Of a stretch of DNA of 64,000 bases, positions 22,480 through 34,449 are shown piece by piece. Position numbers and translations under genes: made by a program. Under the pieces are notes generated by a model. It did no database searches and was not told where the DNA came from. It saw nothing but the letters and a program-made list of their open reading frames with translations. Source of the stretch: Datura wrightii (taxonomy: Eukaryota; Streptophyta; Magnoliopsida; Solanales; Solanaceae); contig JASDFA010000016.1 of NCBI GenBank assembly GCA_035772735.1, positions 145,898,501-145,962,500 of the forward strand, read 5' to 3'. Each line of letters starts with the position of its first letter. Within the stretch, counting starts at the first letter, position 1.

Positions 22480-23691
22480 AAGAAAGGTGCCAACTGTCAA
22501 ACCCTTTGCAAGGGTCCAAATGCCCACTGTGAGACCTGATCTCACCAACAAGTTTTCAACCTTAGATGAATTTCCCAAGCTTGCAGCACCCTTACCACAC
22601 CCGTCTTCTAGAGTGGTGGACCTCAAAACTGGTAAACCGTTTGAAAAGGGAACATCTTCTTGTCCTACCATTCAAAGAAAAAATGATTATACAATGAAGA
22701 CCCCTGAGTCTTTTGTTGAAGCAGTTTGTCATAAAACTCCTCTAAAAAATAAAGAAAAGGAGGAAACTTTCAATTTTATTTGTTTACAAGTAATCCCTAT
22801 TCTTGCTTTGGACAAGAGTTATGAAAATTGCACCATTGATGCTCTTGTATCTCCCTGTTATCACAATAGGAATTTTGTGGATAATGATAATCCACTCAAA
22901 ACCAGAAAATACTACGAAGCCATCCTGGTAGATACTGACTCTATCACTGTTGAACATTCAGTTTGCCCCAAAGGTGAAATAGCTTATTCAGATTTACCAT
23001 TAAAAAGATCTGGACTCCTTTCGAATGGTTCACAAGCCATTTGCATACCCCCATCAATTTATCCTTCACACACCGTCCTCAAACCTACAACTTGTATGGT
23101 TACAAGGCGGCATGGTTCAATTTCGTGTTCGAACGACCAGGACACACTTGGTTTGTTAAGTACAGCCCTGAGCTTACAAAATCTGTCACTCCCAAGTGGT
23201 TCTATGAGTGGTGGAATTTATTTGGTGGAAATAGACAAATCCTCCCTCAGCAATTTCTCAAACGACCAGATGAATACCTAGCTAAAGAAGAAATTACTAC
23301 CCTTGCTGAACACATTAAAATGTGTAAATACTTTATGGAAAAAAGAATTTTCTATATTATTAGTTGGGATTTTTCAAGTAATGAATTTGACCGGATTAAA
23401 CATCTTTGCAAAACGGTTAAAATTAAAGGTTGGACTCCCAAACCGATTTCACCCACTCCAGTAGGTGTCACACACTCCTCTCCAGGATCATCCTCATCAA
23501 AGCTGCATTCAAAAAATGAGCTAAGAAGAAAGCTCAAAAAAGCCTTAGATGATCTGGAAAGTAAACCAGCAGATGAAGATGTCATTCATCAACTAATCGA
23601 AGAAGCAACCTCTCAAGAAAGTGATAATGGAGATATGCTTCATCCGGAAGGAATTGCTAGGGCCTACATGGACCCTTATGATGACATGTAA
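22442..23691 (+). pseudogene. Pararetrovirus ORF2, copy 2 (1-bp deletion)
   Basis: ORF2 homologue from ATG 22442 to the TAA at 23691. A single base is missing near 22989 (ttcaga where copy 0 has ttccaga), shifting the frame around codon 183; the original frame continues from 23041 to the end. Apart from this and a few substitutions it matches copy 0, including the Ser-rich linker and charged C-terminal helix. Function unknown. Confidence 0.85.
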
Positions 23692-24258
23692 ATATGACCT
23701 TTCAAGAAGGGTAGAGATGCAAAGCATCAGAATTGCCTTTCTCGAAGAGGCATTTTACTATTCATGATAATGACCCATGAGGACTACAAAAGACAACTGC
23801 ACATGGCCTTCTGAAAGAAGACAGAAAACTTTACTTTACTTTAAATAAAATTTGATTCCATATGTCTTTACCTTTTGACAGATCAATCTAGACCGTCCAC
23901 TTGTTTGCATCCTTTGAGAGCAAATATTTTTAGAGGTCTATATAAGACTCTCGAATTGTAATTCATAGGCATCAGAAATTTTACCCCAGAGAAAATATTT
24001 CGTTGCCTTCCCTATTTCCAATGTTTCTTTTTGGATTCCCTCTGTAATACTTAGTAAGTATTAAACTTACTTTATTAATATAATTTGAAGTATTTTGTAT
24101 TCTATTTCTATTTTAATTAAGCTTTAATTATATTCTGGTACTATTGACGTCGCTCGGTTCTCCGACAACAGAAATAGTAACCGATCCTGAAATTGCTTTA
24201 ATTATATTCTGGTACTATTGACGCCGCTCGGTTCTCCAACAGCAGTAATAGTAACAGA
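23692..24258 (+). promoter_or_regulatory. Pararetrovirus intergenic region, copy 2 end
   Basis: Promoter region with TATATAAG at 23939-23946 and two 74-bp-type repeats from 24121, the second cut at the palindrome centre (~24258). It points into the mirrored promoter of copy 3, so the two promoters face each other. No gene. Confidence 0.75.
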
Positions 24259-24290
24259 TCGGTTACTATTTTGGTTACTATTTCTGCTGT
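24248..24290. repeat. Centre of the copy 2 / copy 3 inverted repeat
   Basis: The junction between the two viral copies. AATAGTAAC (24248-24256) and GTTACTATT (24262-24270) form a short palindrome around agatcg, and a second GGTTACTATT follows at 24273-24282. The direct duplication of this 10-mer at the centre suggests an end-joining or template-switch event. Confidence 0.8.
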
Positions 24291-24837
24291 CGGAGAACCG
24301 AGCGGCGTCAATAGTACCAGAATATAATTAAAGCAATTTCAGGATCGGTTACTATTTCTGCTGTCGGAGAACCGAGCGGCGTCAATAGTACCAGAATATA
24401 ATTAAAGCTTAATTAAAATAAAAATAGAATACAAAATACTTCAAATTATATTAATAAAGTAAGTTTAATACTTACTAAGTATTACAGAGGGAATCCAAAA
24501 AGAAACATTGGAAATAGGGAAGGCAACGGAATATTTTCTCTGGGGTAAAATTTCTGATCCCTATGAATTACAATTCGAGAGTCTTATATAGACCTCTAAA
24601 AATATTTGCTCTCAAAGGATGCAAACAAGTGGACGGTCTAGATTGATCCGTCAAAAGGTAAAGACATATGGAATCAAATTTTATTTAAAGTAAAGTAAAG
24701 TTTTCTGTCTTCTTTCAGAAGGCCATGTGCAGTTGTCTTTTGTAGTCCTCATGGGTCATTATCATGAATAGTAAAATGCCTATTCGAGAAAGGCAATTCT
24801 GATGCTTTGCATCTCTACCCTTCTTGAAAGGTCATAT
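24259..24837 (-). promoter_or_regulatory. Pararetrovirus intergenic region, copy 3
   Basis: Mirror image of 23692-24258: 74-bp repeats (second unit 24335-24408), AT-rich block, TATA box at 24583-24590 on the minus strand, then the ORF2 end. No gene. Confidence 0.75.
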
Positions 24838-26088
24838 TTACATGTCATCATAAGGGTCCATGTAGGCCCTAGCAATTCCTTCCGGATGAAGCATATCTCC
24901 ATTATCACTTTCTTGAGAGGTTGCTTCTTCGATTAGTTGATGAATGACATCTTCATTTGCTGGTTTACTTTCCAGATCATCTAAGGCTTTTTTGAGCTTT
25001 CTTCTTAGCTCATTTTTTGAATGCAGCTTTGATGAGGATAATCCTGGAGAGGAGTGTGTGACACCTACTGGAGTGGGTGAAATCGGTTTGGGAGTCCAAC
25101 CTTTAATTTTAACCATTTTGCAAAGATGTTTAATCCGGTCAAATTCATTAATTGAAAAATCCCAACTAATAATATAGCAAATTCTTTTTTCCATAAAGTA
25201 TTTACACATTTTAATGTGTTCAGCAAGGGTAGTAATTTCTTCTTTAGCTAGGTATTCATCTAGCCGTTTGAGAAATTGCTGAGGGAGGATTTGTCTACTT
25301 CCACCAAATAAATTCCACCACTCATAGAACCACCTGGGAGTGACAGATTTTGTAAGCTCAGGGCTGTACTTAACAAACCAAGTGTGTCCTGGTCGTTCGA
25401 ACACGAAATTGAACCATGCCGCCTTGTAATCATACAAGTTGTAGGTTTGAGGACGGTGTGTGAAGGATAAATTGATGGGGGTATGCAAATGGCTTGTGAA
25501 CCATTCGAAAGGAGTCCAGATCTTTTTAATGGTAAATCTAGAATAAGCTATTTCACCTTTGGGGCAAACTGAATGTTCAACAGTGATAGAGTCAGTATCA
25601 ACCAGGATAGCTTCGTAGTATTTTCTGGTTTTGAGTGGATTATCATTATCCACAAAATTCCTATTGTGATAACAGGGAGATACAAGAGCATCAATGGTGC
25701 AATTTTCATAACTCTTGTCCAAAGCAAGTATAGGGATTACCTGTAAAGAAATAAAATTGAAAGTTTCCTCCTTTTCTTTATTTTTAGAGGAGTTTTAGGA
25801 CAAACTGCTTCAACAAAAGATTCAGGGGTCTTCATTATATAATCATTTTTTTGTTTGAATGGTAGGACAAGAAGATGTTCCCTTTTCAAACGGTTTACCA
25901 GTTTTGAGGTCCACCAGTCTAGAAGACGGGTGTGGTAAGGGTGCTGCAAGCTGGGGAAATTCAGCTAAGGCTGAAAACTTGTTGGTGAGATCAGGTCTCA
26001 CAGTGGGCATTTGGACCCTTGCAAAGGGTTTGACAGTTGGCACCTTTCTTTCAGGTGTCGGTTTGTTGGGTCTTATGGAAGGCCTCAT
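24838..26088 (-). pseudogene. Pararetrovirus ORF2, copy 3 (compensating frameshifts)
   Basis: ORF2 homologue with ATG at 26088 and stop at 24838, the same 1251-nt length as copy 0. One extra A in a run near 25850 and one missing A in a run near 25783 shift the frame out and back, so ~22 codons in between are read wrongly and hit stops. From 25722 to the end the frame is open and close to copy 0. It would be intact without the two homopolymer changes. Function unknown. Confidence 0.85.
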
Positions 26089-29000
26089 TGTTTCCCTGTA
26101 AAAATTCTCTTGTAAGAAAATCTGGTTAAGAGTTATTTTCTCCTTTAATAAATTCGATTTCAAAATCAAAGCTAGATAGTAGAGCTTGCCATCTAGCAAA
26201 AATTTGTTTAGAAACCAGGTTTTTTACATCCTTTTGTAAAATCTCTTTAGCAGATTTGCAATCTACTCGAAGTAAGAATTGTTTGTTAACAAGGTCGTCT
26301 TGAAACTTAGTGATACATAGCACTATAGATAAAACTTCCTTTTTAATAGTTGAGTAGTTTTTCTGAGCAGAATTCCAGATTCCAGAAATAAAACGGACAA
26401 GGGTTTCAGAAGAAGAATTTTGAATTCTTTGTTTAAGAATACCACCATAGCCTTCATCAGAGGCATCGGTTTCTACAATCATAAAAGCATTCAGATTTGG
26501 GATACCTAAACAAGGGAGTTTTTGAACAAGGTTTTTGACCTTAAGAACAACATTCGTTTGCTCTGTTCCCCAAGGAATAGGATTCTTTCTAAGACGCTTG
26601 TAGAGGGGTTCACAAACTTGCCTAACATTAGGAATAAAATCAGCGACATAATTAAGGCTTCCAAGGAACCTTTGTAACTGGGTTTTATCAAGAATAACAT
26701 CAGGGAATTTGGAGGAGAACTCTATGGCTCTACAAATAGGTTTATAAGTACCCTGATAAAGGTCATGGCCAAGAAAACGAATGCTAGTTTGGAAAAGCAT
26801 CATCTTCTTAGCACTAACAACTAAACCATTATGCTTAACTACTTTGTAAAAAGTGTTAAGGTGTTTAAAATGAGAATCAATATCTTCAGAGAAAATAAGC
26901 ACATCATCAATATAAACAATTGACATATAGCTATAAGGATTGAAGATAGTGTTCATAATATTCTGAAATTCAGAGGGGGCGTTCTTAAGCCCAAAAGGCA
27001 TGACATTCCATTCATACTGTCCAAAGGGGACGTTGAAAGCAGTTTTATATTTATCTTTCTCAGCAATTGGGATCTGCCAGAATCCTGTCTTCATATCGAA
27101 TTTGCTGTAAAGATTAGCTTTGAAAGTTTTTTTCAAAAGATCTCTTTTATTAGGTATTGGATACCTAATCCATTTTAAAGCAGTATTTAAGGGTTTATAA
27201 TTAATAACTAATCTAGGAGCACCACGTTCTTTTTCAGCAGCATTATTGACATAGAAAGCAGAACAGCTCCAAGGAGATTTAGAGGGACGAATAATCTTGT
27301 TATTCAAAAGGTTATTAATTTCTTCTTTACAAACCTCCATCATAGCCTGATTCATCTGGATAGGCCTTGCCTTAGTACGAATAGCCTGTTCGTTGAATCC
27401 ATCTATGTATGGCAAGTTTATAACATGTTTCTTTCTTTCCCAAAATGCATTAGGGAAATTAGAACAGATATCTTTTTCAAAAAGATTTTTGAGATTAGTA
27501 ATTTTACTTACCATCTCCGGGGTTTTTAAAGCTTGCTCAATCCGCTTAATTTTTATATCTTCTTTAAGAAAATTAATATGTTGAGAAAGTTTATTTATAC
27601 AAAAAACCGTTTTATCTCTAATGAAATCACTTTCTTTCTGTGAAAGAGTTTTAAGAAAAGGGATAAATAAATGTTTTCCAAAAACCGTAATTTTGATACC
27701 GTCAAAACCAATAGTATAGGGTTTAAGTTGTGTAATGAAAGGTATACCAACAATGATATCTTCATTGATATTTTCAGTCACAACAAAATCATTTACAAAG
27801 CAAACACCATCAATAACAATATGAGCTTTTGAAAGCTTGTAATTAATTTGTAATCTCTCACCAGTGGCTGAAAACAGCTTAGAGGAACTACGCTGAAGGT
27901 ACTTTGTTGGAACAAGTCCTTTAGAAATGCAGTTACGATCTGCACTGTTGTCGAATAAAGCAATTTTCTCAAGAACAACGTCTTTACTGACGTAGAGTTT
28001 GATAGGTATATGATGACTCTGAGGTCTAATTGAAGAGATAGCCGTAACCCCAAGGGATTCTGCTTCAGTAGTAGTAGAAGGAAGAATAGGTTCATCATCT
28101 TCTTCATACACCCTTTTGCTGGCGTGTTTAAGAAGTTGTTCCGTTAAAGCATCCATTTCGATTTTATCAAGCCTAGTTTTGATGCTTTTGATTTCGGACT
28201 TAAGATCAGAGACCTCTTTTTTGAGATCAGAAATAGAAGGTTCAGATGTTTTGCTGAAGCGATTCATGATAGGTTTCAAGATAAAAGGTTCAACGAATTG
28301 ATGATCCTTGGGTTTGTTAATAGAACTATTGATAACCAAATTTTTGAGTTCGAGGAGGTATTTCCTACGTGCTTCTTAATCTTCGATATGTTCAATCATA
28401 TCATAAAGAACTTCTTTGGAGTCGTTAGTAAGGACAGAGATAGTCGCAGAATTGGAAAGGAACTTTTCCGGGAGTTCTCCTTGTGACTGACTAGCGTCGG
28501 ATTCATGAGCAACATTGATAAACTCATCATCACTATAATCTTCTGAATTGCTATTAGAAGATTGTGTTGATTCGTTAATTGCTTCAATCTCATCAAGGAT
28601 AGAGAAGAGTTTTTCCTTGGTGTCATCGTCAAGAGCAAGACAACTGATTTTCCTCTTTTTCTTACCGGATTTGCATTGACTGGCATGATGACCAGTTTTA
28701 CCACAATCCCAGCAAGTGTCTGAAGAAGAGTTCTTTGAAGGTCTGGAACGTCTAGATTTTTTTCTATGCTTTTCATCTTTAGAGTTACTCTTGGATGAAG
28801 ATTTTTTGGAAGGATACTTTCTAGACTTTGAACTGGTTTTATGCTTCCTAGAAGGAGCAGTAATAGTAGGGTAACCAAAGTCTTGGCAGAAACTTCCTAA
28901 CTCTTGCTTAGAGTGAAGACTATCTTTCTTAAGCTGGTTTTTGAGCTTAAGGTCATTGCAGAGTTCCAGACCAACTGCGTTGATGAAACTGGCAAGTTCT

Positions 29001-31462
29001 CCATAGGTCAATTGACCATAGGGGATGGCACCGTCACATCTATCACATATTTTGGTCCTTACCTTTTCTGCAAATAAGGGAGGAAGACCGCTAATAAATC
29101 ATTCTTTCCAGAAAGCACTATTGCAGTCGCTGCGGATCATGATTTTGGACATGAAAATATCTTTATACCAGCGGAAATCAGAAAGCTTGGGACAAGTAAG
29201 ATTGTTAAGAATTTCCAGGCTTCTATCCTAGAAGAGTTGAGGTTCACCGATAAAGTGTTTGAGGATCTGATAAAGAAGGGTAGCACAAGCATCTTCTTTA
29301 ACTTCCTGCGTAGAAGATTCAACACCGTTTTCAACTTTTATAACGGTTTCTACAGCAGTGGATTCAAAGATCTTCTTCTTGATATCATCGGATAGGCAAT
29401 TATCCCACCAATGCCTAAGCATACCGGTAAAACCAGCAACAATCATAAAGGCACATTGTTTATCAGAGGAGCCTTTGACTTTGTAGGCGGTGATGCCTAC
29501 ACCCATACCGTGAAGAACGTTTTGAATTTGATGGTCGGATAAGCCATCAATATTCCATTCGGTGATACTTCTACCATCTTGAGAAGCAGTAACCAGGAAT
29601 TGATTTTCCTCATATTGCATATCAGGAAAGGATGGCCTAGAATAGTAGTTCTTACGATTAGGATATCGATCATTAGTTAATTGATGGATTTTCGACTCAT
29701 CTTCTTTGATGACTTTAAGCTCGGAAGAAGGCTTACTAGAAGTAGGGAGTTTATTCTGGCTGGAAGTAGAAGGTTTATCATTTTCCTTAAGATCAAGTTT
29801 GGAGAGCTTGAGATTGATTTTGTCAAGAAGGTTTTCAGAAACGTCAAAATCATCACCAAGTTTTGGAAAGTTTTTGTTATCGAATTCGGGGATACGAAAG
29901 GTAGGGTTGTGATCAATCTTTTGGTCGGATTTAGAGGTAGTCGGGGGTTTTTCAAAGATCGACTTACCTTTGGCAACTTCAATTTGTTGAGAGACGACGT
30001 GCAGAAGTTGATTGGTGTAGTTGTTTTGTGCAACTACTTTGTTAAGGTCTTTGGTAGAGATAATACTATTTTTCTCATCCGAGACCTTAAAAGGCGAAGC
30101 TTTTATGACCTCTTTCTTATGAGCAATAAGAATTCCTTCAAGAGGAGGAGTAATGGATTTGATAACTTCATTGGCACGAGTATACCATTTTTGGATGATA
30201 ACAGAAAGGGAATCTTTCGGGTTTTCAAGTTGACCTGGGATTTCAAACCACTTAAAGAATTCAATTGTGCATCTGAGTCTTTTCATATCAGATATCCAAT
30301 TATCTTTAAAAGCAGTTCTTTTCTCAAGGCTATAGGTATGAGTATACCACTTACGTTTGATCTGATTATCAAGATGATTCCATTGCTCAGTAAGAGTTTT
30401 GAAATCGGGAGTAAAAGATTCTTCAGAAGAAATTGTCAGAAGAGAGGGGTCGATAGGACCTCTCATTTCACTAGCAGTGGGACTAGGAGGTGAAGTTTCA
30501 TAGTAAACTTTAGGTATTTCTCCAGAGAAATCAACACCCTGGATTTTCCCTTTAGTGTTACTATTATTCTCCTTCTCTTCCGGGGTTTTTGAAGTAGACG
30601 TCGGTAGATCCGAGGTCGACTTTCAAAAAGAGAGAGTAGATCTTCTAGATGAATTCCTAAGGAATTTAAGATCTATAGATCCGTCAGGAAACTGAACTAC
30701 ATGCTCGATTTGAGATGTTTCAGCATAACTGGGCAAAGGCTGAGTTATGGCCTCAAAGTGCCAATCATTTGAAGAAAGAACATTTTCCCAAGGTAGAAGT
30801 CTGGGAAAAAAGATAGAACTATGCTCAGGGTTGGATTCCATGAGCATAGTGACTCCTTTGGTGCTTTCAATACAAGCTTTGGGAGCAAGATTGGTTTTCA
30901 TGAGTCGGTAATAGACTCTATAGATAACAGCAATTTCACGAGTGTTAATTTTGTTGTTCATGTTTTTGGTTTTGACATTTAATGTCAGAGTTTCTAAGAC
31001 ATTAGGATCATTAATGTCTACAGAGAAGTTTGGGTAGCAGTTGAAATAAACAGGGCCATTAGCCAAGTTACTTTCAAGTACTCCCAAAAGGGAATTGTCA
31101 AAGTTCAAGAGACGAGCATCTCAGAGGAGGACGCAGATACGAATATCAAGACCTTTTCGGAACAAAGGTTTAACAACCAGTTGAACGAGACCAATATGCA
31201 AAAAATTAAAAGATTTTTGATATTTATTAATATCACGATGAGAAAGTAGTTTAATAATTTCAAGAGAATTATTAATGGCAAAAGTAGACTCATTAGTCTT
31301 AATATTATGATTTTTAACAAAACTAAAATTACCAAGTTGATAAATCCTTTTAAAAGGTTCAATTGGTAAACTCCAATTTTGTAAATCATTTTCAATGCTA
31401 GCAATCTTAGATGCAGATGCAGACATATTAATGCTATTAACAATGGTTTGATTGTTTTCCAT
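26051..31462 (-). pseudogene. Pararetrovirus ORF1 polyprotein, copy 3 (full length, stops only)
   Basis: Full-length gene from ATG 31462 to 26051, 1804 codons, in a single frame with no frameshift that I can find. Same order as copy 2: movement protein, coat protein, zinc knuckle at 28673-28714 (residues ~917-930), protease (DNSAD), reverse transcriptase with YIDD at 26903-26914 (residue ~1517) and RNase H. In-frame stops lie near 31119, 30621, 29228, 29099, 28376 and 26126. The last 737 codons before 26126 (protease, RT, most of RNase H) are open. This copy best shows the ancestral length. Several stops are C-to-T changes (CGA or CAG to TGA or TAG). Confidence 0.9.
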
Positions 31463-31826
31463 TAAGAAATAAATACTGTCAAAGGGTAGGGGATCAAATC
31501 ATTGAAACAGTGAATTAATCCAAAGATGCAGAAAAACAATATAATAACTATAACCCAAAAAGATCCAACAGACAACAGGATAAGTTTTCTTGGTCTTACA
31601 CAGATAGATTTCCTAAGTTCATCTTGGCGACTGGTTAACCTCTCAAACGGACTTACGCTCTCATAACAACGTCCTAGGTTCAGGCATACCAACGTCTTAG
31701 CCGGGGATTACTCGGTTACCTCATAACTATAGGAAATAATCAACAGCCTCACACGAAAATTGGTATCAGAGCCATGTTGGCGTATTGTAAATTTAGCATG
31801 AGCAGCTAAATCTACAATACTGTCAA
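31463..31826 (-). other. Pararetrovirus leader, copy 3, with reversed primer-binding site
   Basis: Leader upstream of ORF1 of copy 3. The + strand has TGGTATCAGAGCCA at 31761-31774, so relative to this minus-strand copy the primer site is backwards, as in copy 2. The viral DNA stops at 31826, in the middle of a stretch that continues further in copy 2 (before 16720). Confidence 0.8.
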
Positions 31827-31853
31827 TACTCCACTTCTTCATCAGGTGCTGCT
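31827..31853. repeat. 27-bp direct repeat at the right edge of the viral cluster
   Basis: Identical to 12278-12304; see that entry. It begins exactly where viral similarity ends and continues into the second ORF of element B. Confidence 0.85.
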
Positions 31854-33036
31854 GCTTCATCTCCCATGTCTGAATCACCCCCATCGTCATCCTCGGACTC
31901 CACATCGGAGTCCTCCCGACGTGTCTCCTCGTCCGTGGGGACATCATCATCCGTGGCCTCTACAAATGCTGGCGCCACTCGGCATAGAGCCCTGTCGTTT
32001 TCGCCGAAAGGGTAGTCTAGCTCGAGCTTCCATAACTCCTCCACTATTGCTGGCCTCCCACCTATCCTCAGCTGGAGCATCTGCATCCCATACATGCTAG
32101 CCATGTACTGATCATCACGAGCATGTCGCTCGCCTAGTGTAGCACTGGCCCGTGGGTGGTGTCGGGAGCCTTAGTTTTAGTGACATCTAAGGCCCACCGC
32201 TCCATCTGCAGGATATAATCAAGGGCCTCTTCCTCGACGTCCAGGCCCCTCAGGAAGGTGGTAAGTAGCCCACCAAATCCATATCTGTGCCCCTGATGCA
32301 ATCGGGCTCTCTTCATGGCGGAGATAATCACCGCCCCCACATTGATCTCCAGCCCTTTCATCAGGGCGTACAGCAGGCATACACGATCCCGGGTTACATC
32401 TGTCATATGTACCCCTGGGATTAGGCAGGAACAGACGATCTTTAGCCATATTCTGGCTTCCCTGTTCATCTGTGAATAGGGCAAAGTCTGATGGTTGCCC
32501 CTCTCTTTGTGTCTGCTCCATCTAGTTGTCGATCAGGTTCCACACAAAGTGCGTCTGATGTCTGCATATGGTGGAGTGATGTTCAGCTGTCAAAGCACGT
32601 GGGCGTCTGTGTCCCGCGCCCCTATGATAGCATTGAGGTGGTGGGGCTCGAAGGTGACTATTTGCCCTCTGATTTTGATGGTGTGACTTCTGAGAGTCGG
32701 GTCCCAATTGGCATAGAATTCCTGAATCAGGTGCAAGTTGCATTCCTTGGGCTCTTCAAAAATGAATTTGAGCCCAGCTGCCTCAATCCGGTGTACAATC
32801 CTAGGGAACTCTTGTGCCAACGGTTCCCGTGCTATGTGTTCCTCGGGGAAGTACTTACTCTCCTTGTGCTTGGCATACCACTTCTTCCCCTCTTCTGTCA
32901 CCCACCTGGTTCCGTATTGGCAGCGTTGGCCGCGTGGAACCGCTGGTGCTGCTGGGACTGCTATGCCCAGTCTGATTCGCTTTCTTCCGGTGCTCGATGT
33001 TGATGCGCCTTTCCCTTTTTCTTGCCTGCTTGCCAT
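31827..33036 (-). pseudogene. Element B second ORF: plant-transposon-protein-like domain (broken)
   Basis: Starts MASRQEKGKGASTSSTGRKR at ATG 33036: a basic Ser-rich N-terminus followed by RWVTEEGKKWYAKHKESKYFPEE and IQEFYANWDPTLRSHTIKIRGQIV. From memory this resembles the 'putative plant transposon protein' domain common in plant retroelements (no search was run). The C-terminus is acidic (EDSDVESEDDDGGDSDMGDEAAAPDEEVEY). A TGA near 32590 and a frameshift near 32130 break it, and the virus cuts off the last codons. The function of the domain is not known; the ORF occupies the place of pol. Confidence 0.75.
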
Positions 33037-34449
33037 TTTACCTGTCAATCCAAGTAGACAAGATCAATGTTAAGCCAATGAATATTTACTCCGACTAAGG
33101 TCGGGTTAAGCTAGGCTACCCCACACTTAGTCCTTACCCAAAATTACAACATTCCGGCAAGATCATGCTTATTTACACAAACTAACAACCAACTATACAA
33201 CCATGCTTAGTGCATTTGAAGAATTCGACGGTATATATTCTATGTACTACTTAGACTTCGTACAGCTAACAACAATCATTACCCTCAATAACATTTTATT
33301 CCATCGCACTTAGCACAGAAAAACAAAGAAACGAAACAATAAGAATTTATCTACACCAACCTATACAACTCAACCAATTCTTGCAAATTTCACTATTCCC
33401 CTAACCCGAGAATTTGTCGGTTTTTGTTTTTTTAACATCATAACAATTAGCACATCGACTAATATCACTCAACATGTACAAGCCAACATGAATTTCACAA
33501 GTTCACTACATTTTCCACTTCCACTTCAAAAACAAGCCCTAAATATGATCGTATCAACAAAATTCGATTAAATTATGCAATTAACGAGTTCAAGCAATCA
33601 CAATGATACTCCAAACATTCATCAACACTATTTCAATTGAATTCATGCTTAATTTCTGCTTAACGCAAACTTAGCTCACATCACATGCTCAATATCAAAT
33701 AAAATTGATAAGAAATGAGATGAAATCGAAGAATATACCTTGAGATTGAAGAATTGAAGGAAACTCGTTGAATTTCTTGGCCTATTCCGTGTCACATTGA
33801 AGGGGGAGGGGTTTTAGGGGGTTTGGTAGTGGAGTGTGTGAGGATTAAAGAAAATTTGAGGGGGATTCGGGGTTTAAAAGTGGAAAAATCGCGCGGGTCA
33901 CCCTGCGACCCGGTTTGACCCGTCGCGATATACACAGCAACGTGTCACGGAGTGCATCGCGGAGCACTTCCTCCATGACACGGAGCTGTCGCGAGGGTAC
34001 TCTGGAATTTTTTAAAATTCCGGATTTATACCTCAACGTGTCACGGAGGGTAACACGGAGGTCCTCCTCCGTGACACGGAGCCATCGCCCTAGCTCACTG
34101 TTTTGCCACTTTTTCTTAATTTTCATACCTCGAATTTTCCTTTGCGATTCCTTGTATATTTTCCTCCTCCGTTCGACCTGGAATTCATTCTACTACAAGA
34201 AATTGGTTAGAATTATAGGTTTCACTCTAAATAAAAATAAAAACAAAAATTAAAACTAAACATTTTGTTGTTAATTAAGAAAAAGAAAAAGAAAAAGCTA
34301 TTCACAATTTACAAAGAAAAATTTTTCACGGGTTGCCTCCCGTGCAGCGCCTGGTTTACCGTCGCGGCTCGACGTCGTTTAGCTCAGTTGTCCCCTAGGG
34401 TGATGGACGTTTTCTCTCGAAAACCGTCCTCCCCCCAGTTGTGCTTACA
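33037..34449 (-). other. Element B spacer between the gag-protease ORF and the second ORF
   Basis: No gene seen. AT-rich DNA collinear with F 54672-56044. It contains two copies of the GC-rich palindromic module (around 33938-33985 and 34033-34083), which is also found in the LTRs. Confidence 0.7.

Larger units (their letters stand above)
12305..31826. mobile_element. Endogenous pararetrovirus cluster, three copies
   Basis: About 19.5 kb of integrated caulimovirid DNA: copy 1 (12305-16379, +), copy 2 (16380-24258, +) and copy 3 (24259-31826, -). Copies 1 and 2 are head to tail and share one intergenic region; copies 2 and 3 are tail to tail. The left end starts two bases before the primer-binding site, that is, at the usual discontinuity of caulimovirid circular DNA; the right end lies in the leader of copy 3. 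No integrase is encoded. The flanking 27-bp repeats suggest the whole array entered as one concatemer or was built from one insertion. Confidence 0.85.

Noticed and set aside
29681..30493. A 270-codon ORF opposite the movement/coat region of copy 3 (also 18053-18676 in copy 2)
   Set aside because: It is antisense to a recognised coding region, and its boundaries follow from codon use of the viral gene. No independent domain is seen.
32491..33073. ORFs on the + strand opposite element B's second ORF
   Set aside because: They are shadows; the minus-strand frame matches element F and the + strand frames do not.
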